A stretch of 64,000 bases of DNA from Phycisphaerales bacterium. Its GTDB lineage: Bacteria; Planctomycetota; Phycisphaerae; Phycisphaerales; UBA1924. Below are positions 9,030-15,957 of the stretch, piece after piece (positions within the stretch are counted from its first letter, which is position 1; every line of letters starts with the position of its first letter). The DNA lies in the NCBI GenBank assembly GCA_027019265.1, contig JALUWX010000002.1:47150-111149 (forward strand), written 5' to 3'. Both the position numbers and the translations under genes were made by a program. Below the pieces are notes generated by a model, which made no database searches, was not told the DNA's origin, and worked only from the letters and a program-made list of their open reading frames with translations.

Positions 9030-10810
9030 GCATCGCGCCCGTTCTTTCTTTTGATGATGCGTGCAAGCTCGGAAAGGTTGCCTCGGTGGACACAAGCCGC
9101 GTACTTATCGCGGTCGAGAACGCGACGCTTCTGCCTCGCGCTGCGGTCGGGAGCCTTGTTGCGCTCCAAGGCGCCACGGCTCAGGAGTACCTCATCGGGA
9201 TTACCGAACGTGTGACACGTCAACTGCGCGAGCAGACCGCCCAGCCCGACCCGATGTCGCCGACGACGCTTGAGACGGAGATTGTCCCGGACGATGCGCT
9301 GCGTGTCACGCTCGTGGGGACCTATCGCACGGTTGACGGAACTGTCAGGAACCGATTCAAGCGCGGGGCAGATTCGTTTCCGCAGATCGACCGCGAGTGC
9401 TTCTTGATTGAGGGTGGCAACCTTCAGCGGTTCATGGGCCTGCTGGGGAAGGAACTCGACGAAACGCAGCGGCTCGAACTCGGCACTTTCGTGCTCGATC
9501 AGTCTGCCGCCGCCATCGCCAATGGCGATCGCTTCTTCCAGCGCCACGCGTCCATTCTTGGCAGCACCGGCTCAGGCAAGAGTTGGTGCGTATCCCTCAT
9601 TCTGGAACGGGCGAACGCGCGCCAACACGCCAACATCATCGTCTTTGACATGCACGGCGAGTATTCGTCACTCGCCAATCCAACCGCGCCGCAGGGAGGC
9701 ACGTCCCCGAGCGCGATCGCCTCGCAATACAAGATCGCGGGCCCGGGCGATCTCGACAGTCCACCGGCAAACGCCCTGTTTCTCCCGTACTGGCTGCTGA
9801 ACCGCGAGGAGATGCTGTCGATGATCCTCGACCGCAGCGATCAGAACGCCCCAAATCAGGCCTCACGGTTCACCATGCACGTGCGAGCGCTCAAGGAGGT
9901 GACGCTGGGCACTTCGCATGATGACGTCAAAGCGACGTTTACGGTAGACTCGCCAATCCCATACAAGCTCAATGACTTGCTCACGCGGCTTGAAACAGAT
10001 GATACCACAAAGGGCGTAGGCAAATCGGGCCCGGTCAAGGGTGAATGGGAGGGTCGCCTGACGCGGTTCATCTCGCGTTTGCAAGCCAAGGCTGAGGACC
10101 GCCGCTACGGGTTCATGTTCAAGCCGCCGGACACGGCGTTGCAGTACGACTGGCTCGCCAAACAGATTTCTTCGCTCCTGGCACCCGGCTCTGGCAAGCA
10201 TGGCATCAAGATCGTGGACTTCTCCGAAGTGCCCTCGGACGTGTTGCCTGTCGTGACAGGTGTATTCGCGCGGCTCCTTTACGATGTACAGTTCTGGATG
10301 GAGCCGGAGAAGCGAACGCCGTTCGCGTTCGTCTGCGATGAGGCGCACCTGTACCTTCCCGTCAAAGAAGATGCCGACGCTGTCGAGAAGCAGGCTCTCT
10401 ACTGCTTTGAACGGATCGCCAAGGAAGGCCGCAAGTACGGCGTTTCACTCTTGGTGGTGAGCCAACGCCCTTCAGATGTGAGCCGCACAATCCTCAGCCA
10501 GTGCAACAACTTCCTGATCCTGCGCCTGACCAACGATAGGGATCAGAATGTTGTGCGGCGGCTCATGCCCGACTCCCTCGCGGGCGTGCTTGATGGCCTA
10601 CCGCTGCTCGACACCGGCGAAGCGCTCCTCCTCGGAGATGCCATCCTGTTGCCCGCTCGCATCCGACTCAATCGTCCAACCATTGAACCGCTCAGTCAGA
10701 CCCGCGAGTTCTGGAAAGAGTGGGGAGAACGCGAGCCGGACGCCGCCGCTGTCGAAGCAGCGATTGAGACGTTGAGGCGGCAGGCGCGAGCGGGGACCGG
10801 ATCAACGTAG
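9026..10810 (+). CDS. HerA-family ATPase/translocase of a SIR2-HerA system
   Basis: Hexameric FtsK/HerA-type ATPase. An N-terminal HAS-barrel-like domain (about residues 10-100) precedes the DUF87 ATPase core. Walker A GSTGSGKS is at 179-186, DMHGEY follows at about 210, and Walker B FVCDEAHLYLP lies near 433-443. Further on come a conserved SQRPSDVSRTILSQCNN segment and the C-terminal region with LPLLDTGEALLLGDA. The 594-aa length is typical. It overlaps the SIR2 gene by 4 nt. In known systems SIR2 and HerA form a large complex whose ATPase and NADase/nuclease activities together abort infection. Repeat copy 3 lies about 100 bp downstream. Confidence 0.92.
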   Translation: MSIAPVLSFDDACKLGKVASVDTSRVLIAVENATLLPRAAVGSLVALQGATAQEYLIGITERVTRQLREQTAQPDPMSPTTLETEIVPDDALRVTLVGTYRTVDGTVRNRFKRGADSFPQIDRECFLIEGGNLQRFMGLLGKELDETQRLELGTFVLDQSAAAIANGDRFFQRHASILGSTGSGKSWCVSLILERANARQHANIIVFDMHGEYSSLANPTAPQGGTSPSAIASQYKIAGPGDLDSPPANALFLPYWLLNREEMLSMILDRSDQNAPNQASRFTMHVRALKEVTLGTSHDDVKATFTVDSPIPYKLNDLLTRLETDDTTKGVGKSGPVKGEWEGRLTRFISRLQAKAEDRRYGFMFKPPDTALQYDWLAKQISSLLAPGSGKHGIKIVDFSEVPSDVLPVVTGVFARLLYDVQFWMEPEKRTPFAFVCDEAHLYLPVKEDADAVEKQALYCFERIAKEGRKYGVSLLVVSQRPSDVSRTILSQCNNFLILRLTNDRDQNVVRRLMPDSLAGVLDGLPLLDTGEALLLGDAILLPARIRLNRPTIEPLSQTREFWKEWGEREPDAAAVEAAIETLRRQARAGTGST

Positions 10811-10914
10811 AGAGCAAAGTACAGGCGATTCGGCTTGGCCGCTCGAGTGATCAAGTCAGACGGGCAGGTAATTCACGTAGTCCGGGATTCATGGGTGAGC
10901 CAGCCTAGGAGTCC

Positions 10915-10971
10915 GGTCTCCCAGACCCGAAATCCAACGACAAAAAGTTCAACTGGTGTCCTGTCACCCCG
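10915..10971 (+). repeat. Dispersed repeat, copy 3 (diverged left half)
   Basis: The right 30 bp (10942-10971) match copy 4 exactly: AAAAAGTTCAACTGG then TGTCCTGTCACCCCG. The left half is diverged but keeps a hairpin in the same place, here GGTCT-CCC-AGACC, where copy 1 has GGCC/GGCC; the stem is kept although the bases differ. Confidence 0.75.
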
Positions 10972-10984
10972 ACTTTGAATACCT

Positions 10985-11012
10985 GATGGCCTCGGCAAGT
11001 GCCGGGGCCATC
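10985..11012. terminator. Stem-loop after repeat copy 3
   Basis: GATGGCC and GGCCATC flank an inner CGGC-AAGT-GCCG stem. No long T tract on either strand. It may terminate between the convergent HerA and DUF1579-like genes or belong to the repeat element; a similar strong hairpin follows copy 1. Confidence 0.4.
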
Positions 11013-11144
11013 TGTACTTATGGACGAATTCAATCGTGTCCTCTCAACCCGAGCAGGCAACGCTGGGATTGGACTCTCGACAACATCGCGCTTGCTGCTA
11101 TGCGGAGCGACGGCATCCGTCGATGGTCGGGCCGCCATGACGTG

Positions 11145-11696
11145 CTACTGCTTCCGGCTGTACTTGATCGTCACAATCTTGGTCCATGTCCCGTCTTCTG
11201 CCTCGGTGGACGAAGTGAACGTGCGGCTGTCTTCGCAGGTGATCTGGATGACTTCCTTGTAGCGAGCGCTCCTGCTGGGGTCTTGCAGGTTCGGGCCTTC
11301 GGTTTCGAGCGTCAGCGTGTCACGCTCATCGTTGAGCGTGCCCGTGTAGACCCATAGATTGCCACCGAATGAGTCCACCCATGTACCGTGGAAGTGTTTT
11401 TTCTGGGAGTCGTACCCGAGGGATAGAACACCGCTGTACGGCAGCCCCATCATCGTGGTCTTGGTTTCCGCGATGATCCAGTGGTCGCCAAGGGCCCGAA
11501 CCGAATCCGTGCCGACCGCCGCCGTCGGACGTTGCTCGGGCTGCATGTGGATCTTGAACTCGATGTCCCACTCACCCACCAGTTGCTTGAGCCACTCTTG
11601 GTCCGAAGCACGAGAGGTGCCGGGTGGGGTCGATTGCGCGATCACGCCGCTGACGAACACCGCCAAGGCGACACCGAGGAACGCGAGCGTCTTCAT
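11145..11696 (-). CDS. Exported DUF1579-like protein
   Basis: The start chosen is ATG 11696 (MKTLAFLGVALAVF), because it begins a clear signal peptide ending near VIAQS; the longer frame upstream has no such sense. The mature part starts with WLKQLVGEWDIEFKIHMQP, followed by alternating beta strands, HWIIAETKTTMMG and GVLSLGYDSQKKHFHGTWVDS, the pattern of DUF1579 (lipocalin-like beta-barrel) proteins. About 183 aa. Function of this family is unknown; binding of a small ligand is suggested by its fold. It follows the SRPBCC gene on the same strand at 47 bp and may be its operon partner. Confidence 0.75.
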   Translation of the reverse strand: MKTLAFLGVALAVFVSGVIAQSTPPGTSRASDQEWLKQLVGEWDIEFKIHMQPEQRPTAAVGTDSVRALGDHWIIAETKTTMMGLPYSGVLSLGYDSQKKHFHGTWVDSFGGNLWVYTGTLNDERDTLTLETEGPNLQDPSRSARYKEVIQITCEDSRTFTSSTEAEDGTWTKIVTIKYSRKQ

Positions 11697-11743
11697 CTCT
11701 AGCCTTTCTGCAGCCGTTCTGCGTACATGTACTCGGATAGTGC

Positions 11744-12628
11744 TCAGACAGCCTCTTCGCCGTCCGGAGCAGGGAACTTCTGGTCCAGCCATGCCTGCCA
11801 TGCTTCTTCGTACTTCTCGACAAACTCGGCCGCATGCGTGCCAAACAAATGGAACCTCACCGACACCATCGTCGGCCCACCAAGCGGCATGGTGAAGATG
11901 TGCGCAAACCCCGGAACAGGCTGTTTCAAGCGCAGGAGAAGCTCCGGGTTCTCGCCTTCCATTCCCTCGAACGCCGCGGCGATGTGCGGCACAGTCTCTC
12001 TCGCACGAAGCAAGTCGGGATCGGTCACATCCAGGTTGACTTCTGTGCCGACTGTTTCGGGAACGCCCGCGGCCGTGGTGACCGTTCCGTCATCGGCATC
12101 CCCACGAAGGGCACTACGGATCGTTCGCCAGGTTTCAGGCCCGGAAGCCTGGCTGACGGCCGTCAGCTGGAATGCCGAGCAATCCTCTCCAGCAAAGTCT
12201 TCCAGGTACATCGCCAGTATGCGGAAGAACGACGCCGCCCAGCCGTAGGCGTGCCCCTCGAACTGAGCATCCCAGTCATCCGTATCCGCGAACCAGCGAT
12301 GCACCACGCGCACCTCGCACGTTCCACCGCTGCGGGTTTCAACGATCCATTCGGTCGCGATCTTCCCGAGTCCTTCTTGCTCCGATTCGGCAATAAAGGA
12401 ATGGGGGGGATTCCACTTTGTGATCGTGGAAGGCGAGTCCATACCAGGACCGAAGCAGTTTATCGTAGTTCCTCCCTCGTGCTCCTCAATCGTTGTGGGG
12501 ACGAACCATGAGGAGACACCTGTTCCTGTAGCGATTGCACGCCACACTTCTTCCGGCGTGCCTGGAACCTCAACTTCGGCTGCGATCGACCTGCTGCCGT
12601 CGTCATCCTTTTTGACGGGCATGAGCAT
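11744..12628 (-). CDS. SRPBCC/AHSA1-like protein
   Basis: The N-terminal half is an SRPBCC (START/Bet v1-like) domain of the Hsp90-activator-like AHSA1 group: IAAEVEVPGTPEEVWRAIA, then GVSSWFVPTTIEEHEGG and ITKWNPPHSFIAE. The domain forms a hydrophobic ligand pocket; members next to ArsR regulators are common and often poorly characterised. The C-terminal 120 residues are probably a second domain of similar fold. Its start (ATG 12628) overlaps the end of the ArsR-type gene by 26 nt, so both are co-expressed. Confidence 0.82.
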   Translation of the reverse strand: MLMPVKKDDDGSRSIAAEVEVPGTPEEVWRAIATGTGVSSWFVPTTIEEHEGGTTINCFGPGMDSPSTITKWNPPHSFIAESEQEGLGKIATEWIVETRSGGTCEVRVVHRWFADTDDWDAQFEGHAYGWAASFFRILAMYLEDFAGEDCSAFQLTAVSQASGPETWRTIRSALRGDADDGTVTTAAGVPETVGTEVNLDVTDPDLLRARETVPHIAAAFEGMEGENPELLLRLKQPVPGFAHIFTMPLGGPTMVSVRFHLFGTHAAEFVEKYEEAWQAWLDQKFPAPDGEEAV

Positions 12629-13226
12629 CTCCTTCTTTCGATTCGGCTGGCTTTGGCAACGGGTGAGCTAAGAGCACTAGACGGTGCGGACGGCCGCCTG
12701 GTGCGGATTCGTCGTGGTACTTCGCGACGAGTTCATTGATCGCATCGGTGAGTTCACGACTAAAGGAAGCGCGATCCTCAGGTGATCGAAACCGAATAAC
12801 CGTGTCGACAGACAGGGTTGCAAGGTGCTTTCCCGCTGTGTGAGCTCGACGGATGAGGTCGCCGATCTCGTGGACAGCACGTGCCGCCAGCGCAACCAGG
12901 TAGCTCGCCGCGAGTCGATCCATCTTGCGCTCTGGATTGGTTGCGATTGGCCCCAGCGCGATCGGAGAAATCACGTACGACGAAGCCGTGGCAACTAGCC
13001 GTCGCTCTGTCAACCCGCCCCATTGGCGTTCCTCGGCCACGGTCGCCAGTCCGAGGCGCTCCAGTTCGCGGAGGTGATAGTTGATCTTCTGTCGTGGCAT
13101 CTCCATCCGGGAGGACAGGCTTGCGGCAGAGGCCGGGGTTTCGAGTTCTCCGAGCAGCCGGTTCCTCAGCGGGTCGAGCACGGCAGCAGCGACCTCTGGC
13201 GTTTCGATGGTGCAGACATCCAGCAT
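12603..13226 (-). CDS. ArsR-type winged-helix regulator
   Basis: N-terminal winged helix (about residues 8-75): AAAVLDPLRNRLLGELETPASAASLSSRMEM followed by the recognition helix region RQKINYHLRELERLGL and the wing GLTERRLVATA. The C-terminal half (about 100-207) is helical with no metal-binding cysteines of classical ArsR sensors, so it may respond to a ligand or protein. First gene of the operon with the SRPBCC protein; it probably represses its own operon. Upstream of it an A/T-rich stretch TTAGACAAATTAATTTGTCAA (13242-13262, imperfect palindrome) is a candidate operator. Confidence 0.85.
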   Translation of the reverse strand: MLDVCTIETPEVAAAVLDPLRNRLLGELETPASAASLSSRMEMPRQKINYHLRELERLGLATVAEERQWGGLTERRLVATASSYVISPIALGPIATNPERKMDRLAASYLVALAARAVHEIGDLIRRAHTAGKHLATLSVDTVIRFRSPEDRASFSRELTDAINELVAKYHDESAPGGRPHRLVLLAHPLPKPAESKEGDAHARQKG

Positions 13227-13242
13227 GACCCTGAGAGTACCT

Positions 13243-13261
13243 TAGACAAATTAATTTGTCA
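13243..13261. promoter_or_regulatory. Palindrome upstream of the ArsR-type gene
   Basis: TGACAAATTAATTTGTCTA on the minus strand contains the perfect inverted repeat GACAAATTAATTTGTC, 17 bp or more upstream of the regulator start. This is where an ArsR-type repressor would bind its own promoter. The binding is inferred. Confidence 0.55.
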
Positions 13262-13311
13262 ATAGGCTGACTGCCACATCATCTACCGAGTTGTCGACTG
13301 TCATGTCTAGA

Positions 13312-13384
13312 TCAGAATCCGCGTTTCCAGGCTCCAGAGGCCGATCGCGGCATGAAAAAGTTCAACTGGTGTCCTGTCACCCCG
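13312..13384 (+). repeat. Dispersed repeat, copy 4
   Basis: 73-bp copy matching copy 1 from TCAGAATCCG onward and copy 3 in the last 30 bp. On the minus strand it reads GDRTPVELFHAAIGLW then a stop shortly after ETRILI. Its right end abuts the coding remnant of a truncated regulator gene, so the copy marks a recombination or insertion point. Confidence 0.85.
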
Positions 13385-13386
13385 GC

Positions 13387-13778
13387 AGGAGACCCGGACA
13401 TATCCGGAAGAGCCCGTGCGCGAGGCAGTAGTTAACGCTCTTGTGCATGGGGATTATCTGCTCGCATCCACTGATATCGAACTTGTTGTGTACAGCAACA
13501 GACAGGAGATTCTCTCTCCGGGGCGCCTTCCCAACGGGATTACCCCTTCGCGAATGCTCACCGGCTGTCGCGCGGCGAGGAATCAACTGCTCAACGATGT
13601 CATGAGAGACTACGGGTATCTTGAACACATGGGCATGGGCGTTCCCCGGAAGATCGTGAAGGGAATGATCGAGCACAACGGAACTGAGCCGACGTTCGTC
13701 GAGGACGAGGAGTCTGTTCTGGTGACTTTGTTCTCTAGTCGAGCTCAGAATGAGGCAAATGCCGAGGAGTCATCGTGA
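13387..13778 (+). pseudogene. C-terminal fragment of a RecG-like/AlbA-type ATP-binding regulator
   Basis: The frame is open from the end of repeat copy 4 and begins TYPEEPVREAVVNALVHGDY. This is the strongly conserved start of the HATPase-like C-terminal domain of Schlafen AlbA_2-type 'RecG-like' regulators, followed by IELVVYSNRQEILSPGRLPNGIT and the typical RNQLLNDVMRDYGYLEHMGMGVPRKI. The N-terminal AlbA_2 DNA-binding domain (some 250 residues) is missing. The cut coincides with the repeat boundary within a few bases. GTG 13416 is the first start codon but is inside the conserved motif, so a functional product is unlikely. Confidence 0.8.
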
Positions 13779-13796
13779 TGTCCAAGGTGCCGAGGC

Positions 13797-15155
13797 CTAG
13801 ATCCATGCGTACTTGTGGTCTCTTTCCCACAGCACGCACTCGGCGCCTTCAGAGATGGCATAGGCACAGCCCAGAGCAAGGGCATGCTCATGGAAGATCC
13901 GGGCATTCTCGAGCAGTGTTTTCGCTTGTGCGGCCGCACAAACCGACTCACGAACAATGGCGATACTCGACAGGTCATTTGCGCGATCCTGTCCGATTTC
14001 TTGCGTGGTGACAAGAACATATCGCGATGGGATGATGCCCGCTGGCGTGCGCTCTTTCGCGAGGGCCATCAAAGCGCGGACTCGCTTGTGAAACACAACG
14101 TTGGCATATTCACTGATCGTACTCGCGCGCGGCGGCAGCGACCTCTCGTCGAGCCACGCAAGCCAGTCGCTATGAGACACCGAAATCGGAACGAACGGCT
14201 GGAGCGGTTCGGAGTCTGCAGCGCACCGTGAACGTTCCTCACTCCAGGCGGCGTGGCTCGGTGCGAGCTCCACGCCAGCTCCGAGTGTTACTGTGAATTT
14301 CGCCCACTCCTGAACACTGATGTCTGGAAAGGTCCGAGCAACTGGCGGGCAATGTTCCAGCCCGCTTGAGTCCAGTCGTGGGCGGCCGTGAATGAAGAAG
14401 TCTGACTTGCGGCCCATCCGTGGGGCGGGCTTGACACAGGTCACTCCTTTGTGCTCGAACTCCACGTCGATGACTGGTCCCTTGGTGGGCTCTTCGCCTG
14501 GGCCGTCAAGCATCATCTTGGTGACGAACCGCTGGGAAAATGCGTTCCAAGAGGCCCAAAAGGACTCGTAGGCATTGAAGCGGTGGGTATCGCGAATCGC
14601 GACGTAGTCGATCGGCCACAAGAAGTAGCTGTCGAACGAATCGCTGTAGTAGTAGCACCCTGCTACAACAATGCCGTCAATGTGATGTGTGTCATTTCGG
14701 ACTCGCCTCTCGGCGATATCGAGTAGAGACGGATGATCGAGGGCGGTGTAGCCGTTGTTTATCAGAAGCAGCACAGATGAATGCGTTTCGGGCCTATCGA
14801 GTCGCGTTTGCTTCAGCTGCTTGTTGGCTTTCGAGATCGCGTTCTTCACCGGACCTTCTAGAATGCGGTCGTACCGCTTGTTCCCTGCGATGCCTAGCAA
14901 CTCGCGGTCAAGCACGACAACCTCTCGGTCGGGTTGCCCCTCTCCGAAGAGCTCTGCCACCTTTGCCTGCCTGGTTCGCTTTGCTAGGCCGTCCTCTTCG
15001 ATGAGCTTAAGCTCTAGAACGGTGCCATCGAGCACATAATCCGCGTTCCGAGGGTCGCGAGCACCTTGACTCGTGAAGGCGCGTGTGCCACCGGCGTCCT
15101 CGATGATTGAGTCCAGGTCGCCTTCCGTCAGCGGTCGTATGCGGAGCGTCTCCAT
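13797..15155 (-). CDS. Uncharacterised protein with a PD-(D/E)XK-like N-terminal motif
   Basis: 452-aa protein not recognised as a named family. Residues 39-50 read DYVLDGTVLELK, with Asp39 or Asp43 and Glu48-x-Lys50, matching the D...ExK catalytic core of restriction-like nucleases, and the preceding residues (FTSQGARDPRNA) fit a helix before it. The rest is mixed alpha/beta without a clear motif. Monocistronic, minus strand, between a truncated regulator and a truncated antirestriction gene. A defence or DNA-damage role is plausible from the setting but is inference. Confidence 0.65.
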   Translation of the reverse strand: METLRIRPLTEGDLDSIIEDAGGTRAFTSQGARDPRNADYVLDGTVLELKLIEEDGLAKRTRQAKVAELFGEGQPDREVVVLDRELLGIAGNKRYDRILEGPVKNAISKANKQLKQTRLDRPETHSSVLLLINNGYTALDHPSLLDIAERRVRNDTHHIDGIVVAGCYYYSDSFDSYFLWPIDYVAIRDTHRFNAYESFWASWNAFSQRFVTKMMLDGPGEEPTKGPVIDVEFEHKGVTCVKPAPRMGRKSDFFIHGRPRLDSSGLEHCPPVARTFPDISVQEWAKFTVTLGAGVELAPSHAAWSEERSRCAADSEPLQPFVPISVSHSDWLAWLDERSLPPRASTISEYANVVFHKRVRALMALAKERTPAGIIPSRYVLVTTQEIGQDRANDLSSIAIVRESVCAAAQAKTLLENARIFHEHALALGCAYAISEGAECVLWERDHKYAWI

Positions 15156-15471
15156 CGGAAGATGGTAGATCTGCTTGACTTCGCTGGCCGCAGCGCTCGA
15201 TCGACTCGCATTGCGTCCGGCTCAACACTCCCATCCGCTTTCAGCGCTCCATTCTTGCCGTCACCGCTGCGCTTGCGGCCTTCGGGGCTCGCACGCCTCG
15301 CGCCAGACCGCCTTGGGCGCCCTAGCGGGAAGTCTGTCACTCTGCGTGCACGCTGCGCGTGCCCCTCCGGCCTCGCGCCGGCTCCGCTGCGCGCGCTCCG
15401 TTCGCACCCGCGAGTGGCCCCTGTCTCCGGCGAAGGGGCCGCACGTCGCGGGACCCGCGAAGGAGCCAGTC
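15156..15471. other. Gene-free divergent region
   Basis: Very GC-rich stretch between the divergently oriented nuclease-like gene and the ArdC-type fragment. It must hold the promoters of both, but none is clear by eye. A purine-rich GAAGGAG just before 15472 is a good ribosome binding site for the fragment. Confidence 0.4.
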
Positions 15472-15843
15472 ATGAAAGCCGAAGAAGCCAAGAAGATCGC
15501 CGACCAGGCACTCGAACAACTCAGCGAGGCGCTCAGCCGGGGCAAGAGCGAACAGCTCACCAGCTACCTCGCGATGCTCGCCAAGTTCCACCGGTATAGC
15601 TTCGGGAACGTCCTGCTCATCCTCTTGCAGAAGCCCGACGCCTCCCACGTCGCCTGGTTCACCGCCTGGAAGAAGCTCGGCCGCTGCGTCCGCAAGGGCG
15701 AGAAGGGCATCGTCATCATCGCGTCCAAGAAGTTCAAGCCCAGGGATGAGCCCGAGCCCGGAGAGAACGACAAGCCGATCCTCCGCTTCCGCGGCGTTCA
15801 CATCTTCGACGTGTCGCATATCTTTCCGAACTTGTCTGTGTAG
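15472..15843 (+). pseudogene. Truncated ArdC-type antirestriction protein (N-terminal part)
   Basis: From ATG 15472 (MKAEEAKK) the protein has the N-terminal ssDNA-binding domain of ArdC/LtrC-like proteins: LTSYLAMLAKFHRYSFGNVLLILLQKPDA, then VAWFTAWKKLGRCVRKGEKGIVIIA and GVHIFDVS. Full members go on for 150-200 residues to a zinc-metalloprotease domain with HExxH; here the frame ends nine residues after FDVSH. The break near 15822 is therefore a truncation. A complete ArdC gene of different sequence is present at 31228-32112. Confidence 0.75.
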
Positions 15844-15957
15844 CGAGAATCTTTGACGATCGGGGCACGCTCTGCAAACCGTTCCACTGCCGCTCAGTGT
15901 CCGAGCCCCAATGCTGCCTGTGATATAGCAGATTTCATTACGAACGTATCATGACTC

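Larger units (their letters stand above)
10811..11144. other. Gene-free stretch with repeat copy 3
   Basis: No gene recognised between the HerA gene and the convergent DUF1579-like gene. It contains repeat copy 3 (10915-10971) and a stem-loop at 10985-11012. Confidence 0.6.

Noticed and set aside
1031..13384. Integron with attC sites
   Set aside because: Copies are in direct orientation and contain a small hairpin, but the blocks are 2-5 kb operons on both strands and no integron integrase is present; the REP-like or recombination-repeat reading fits better.
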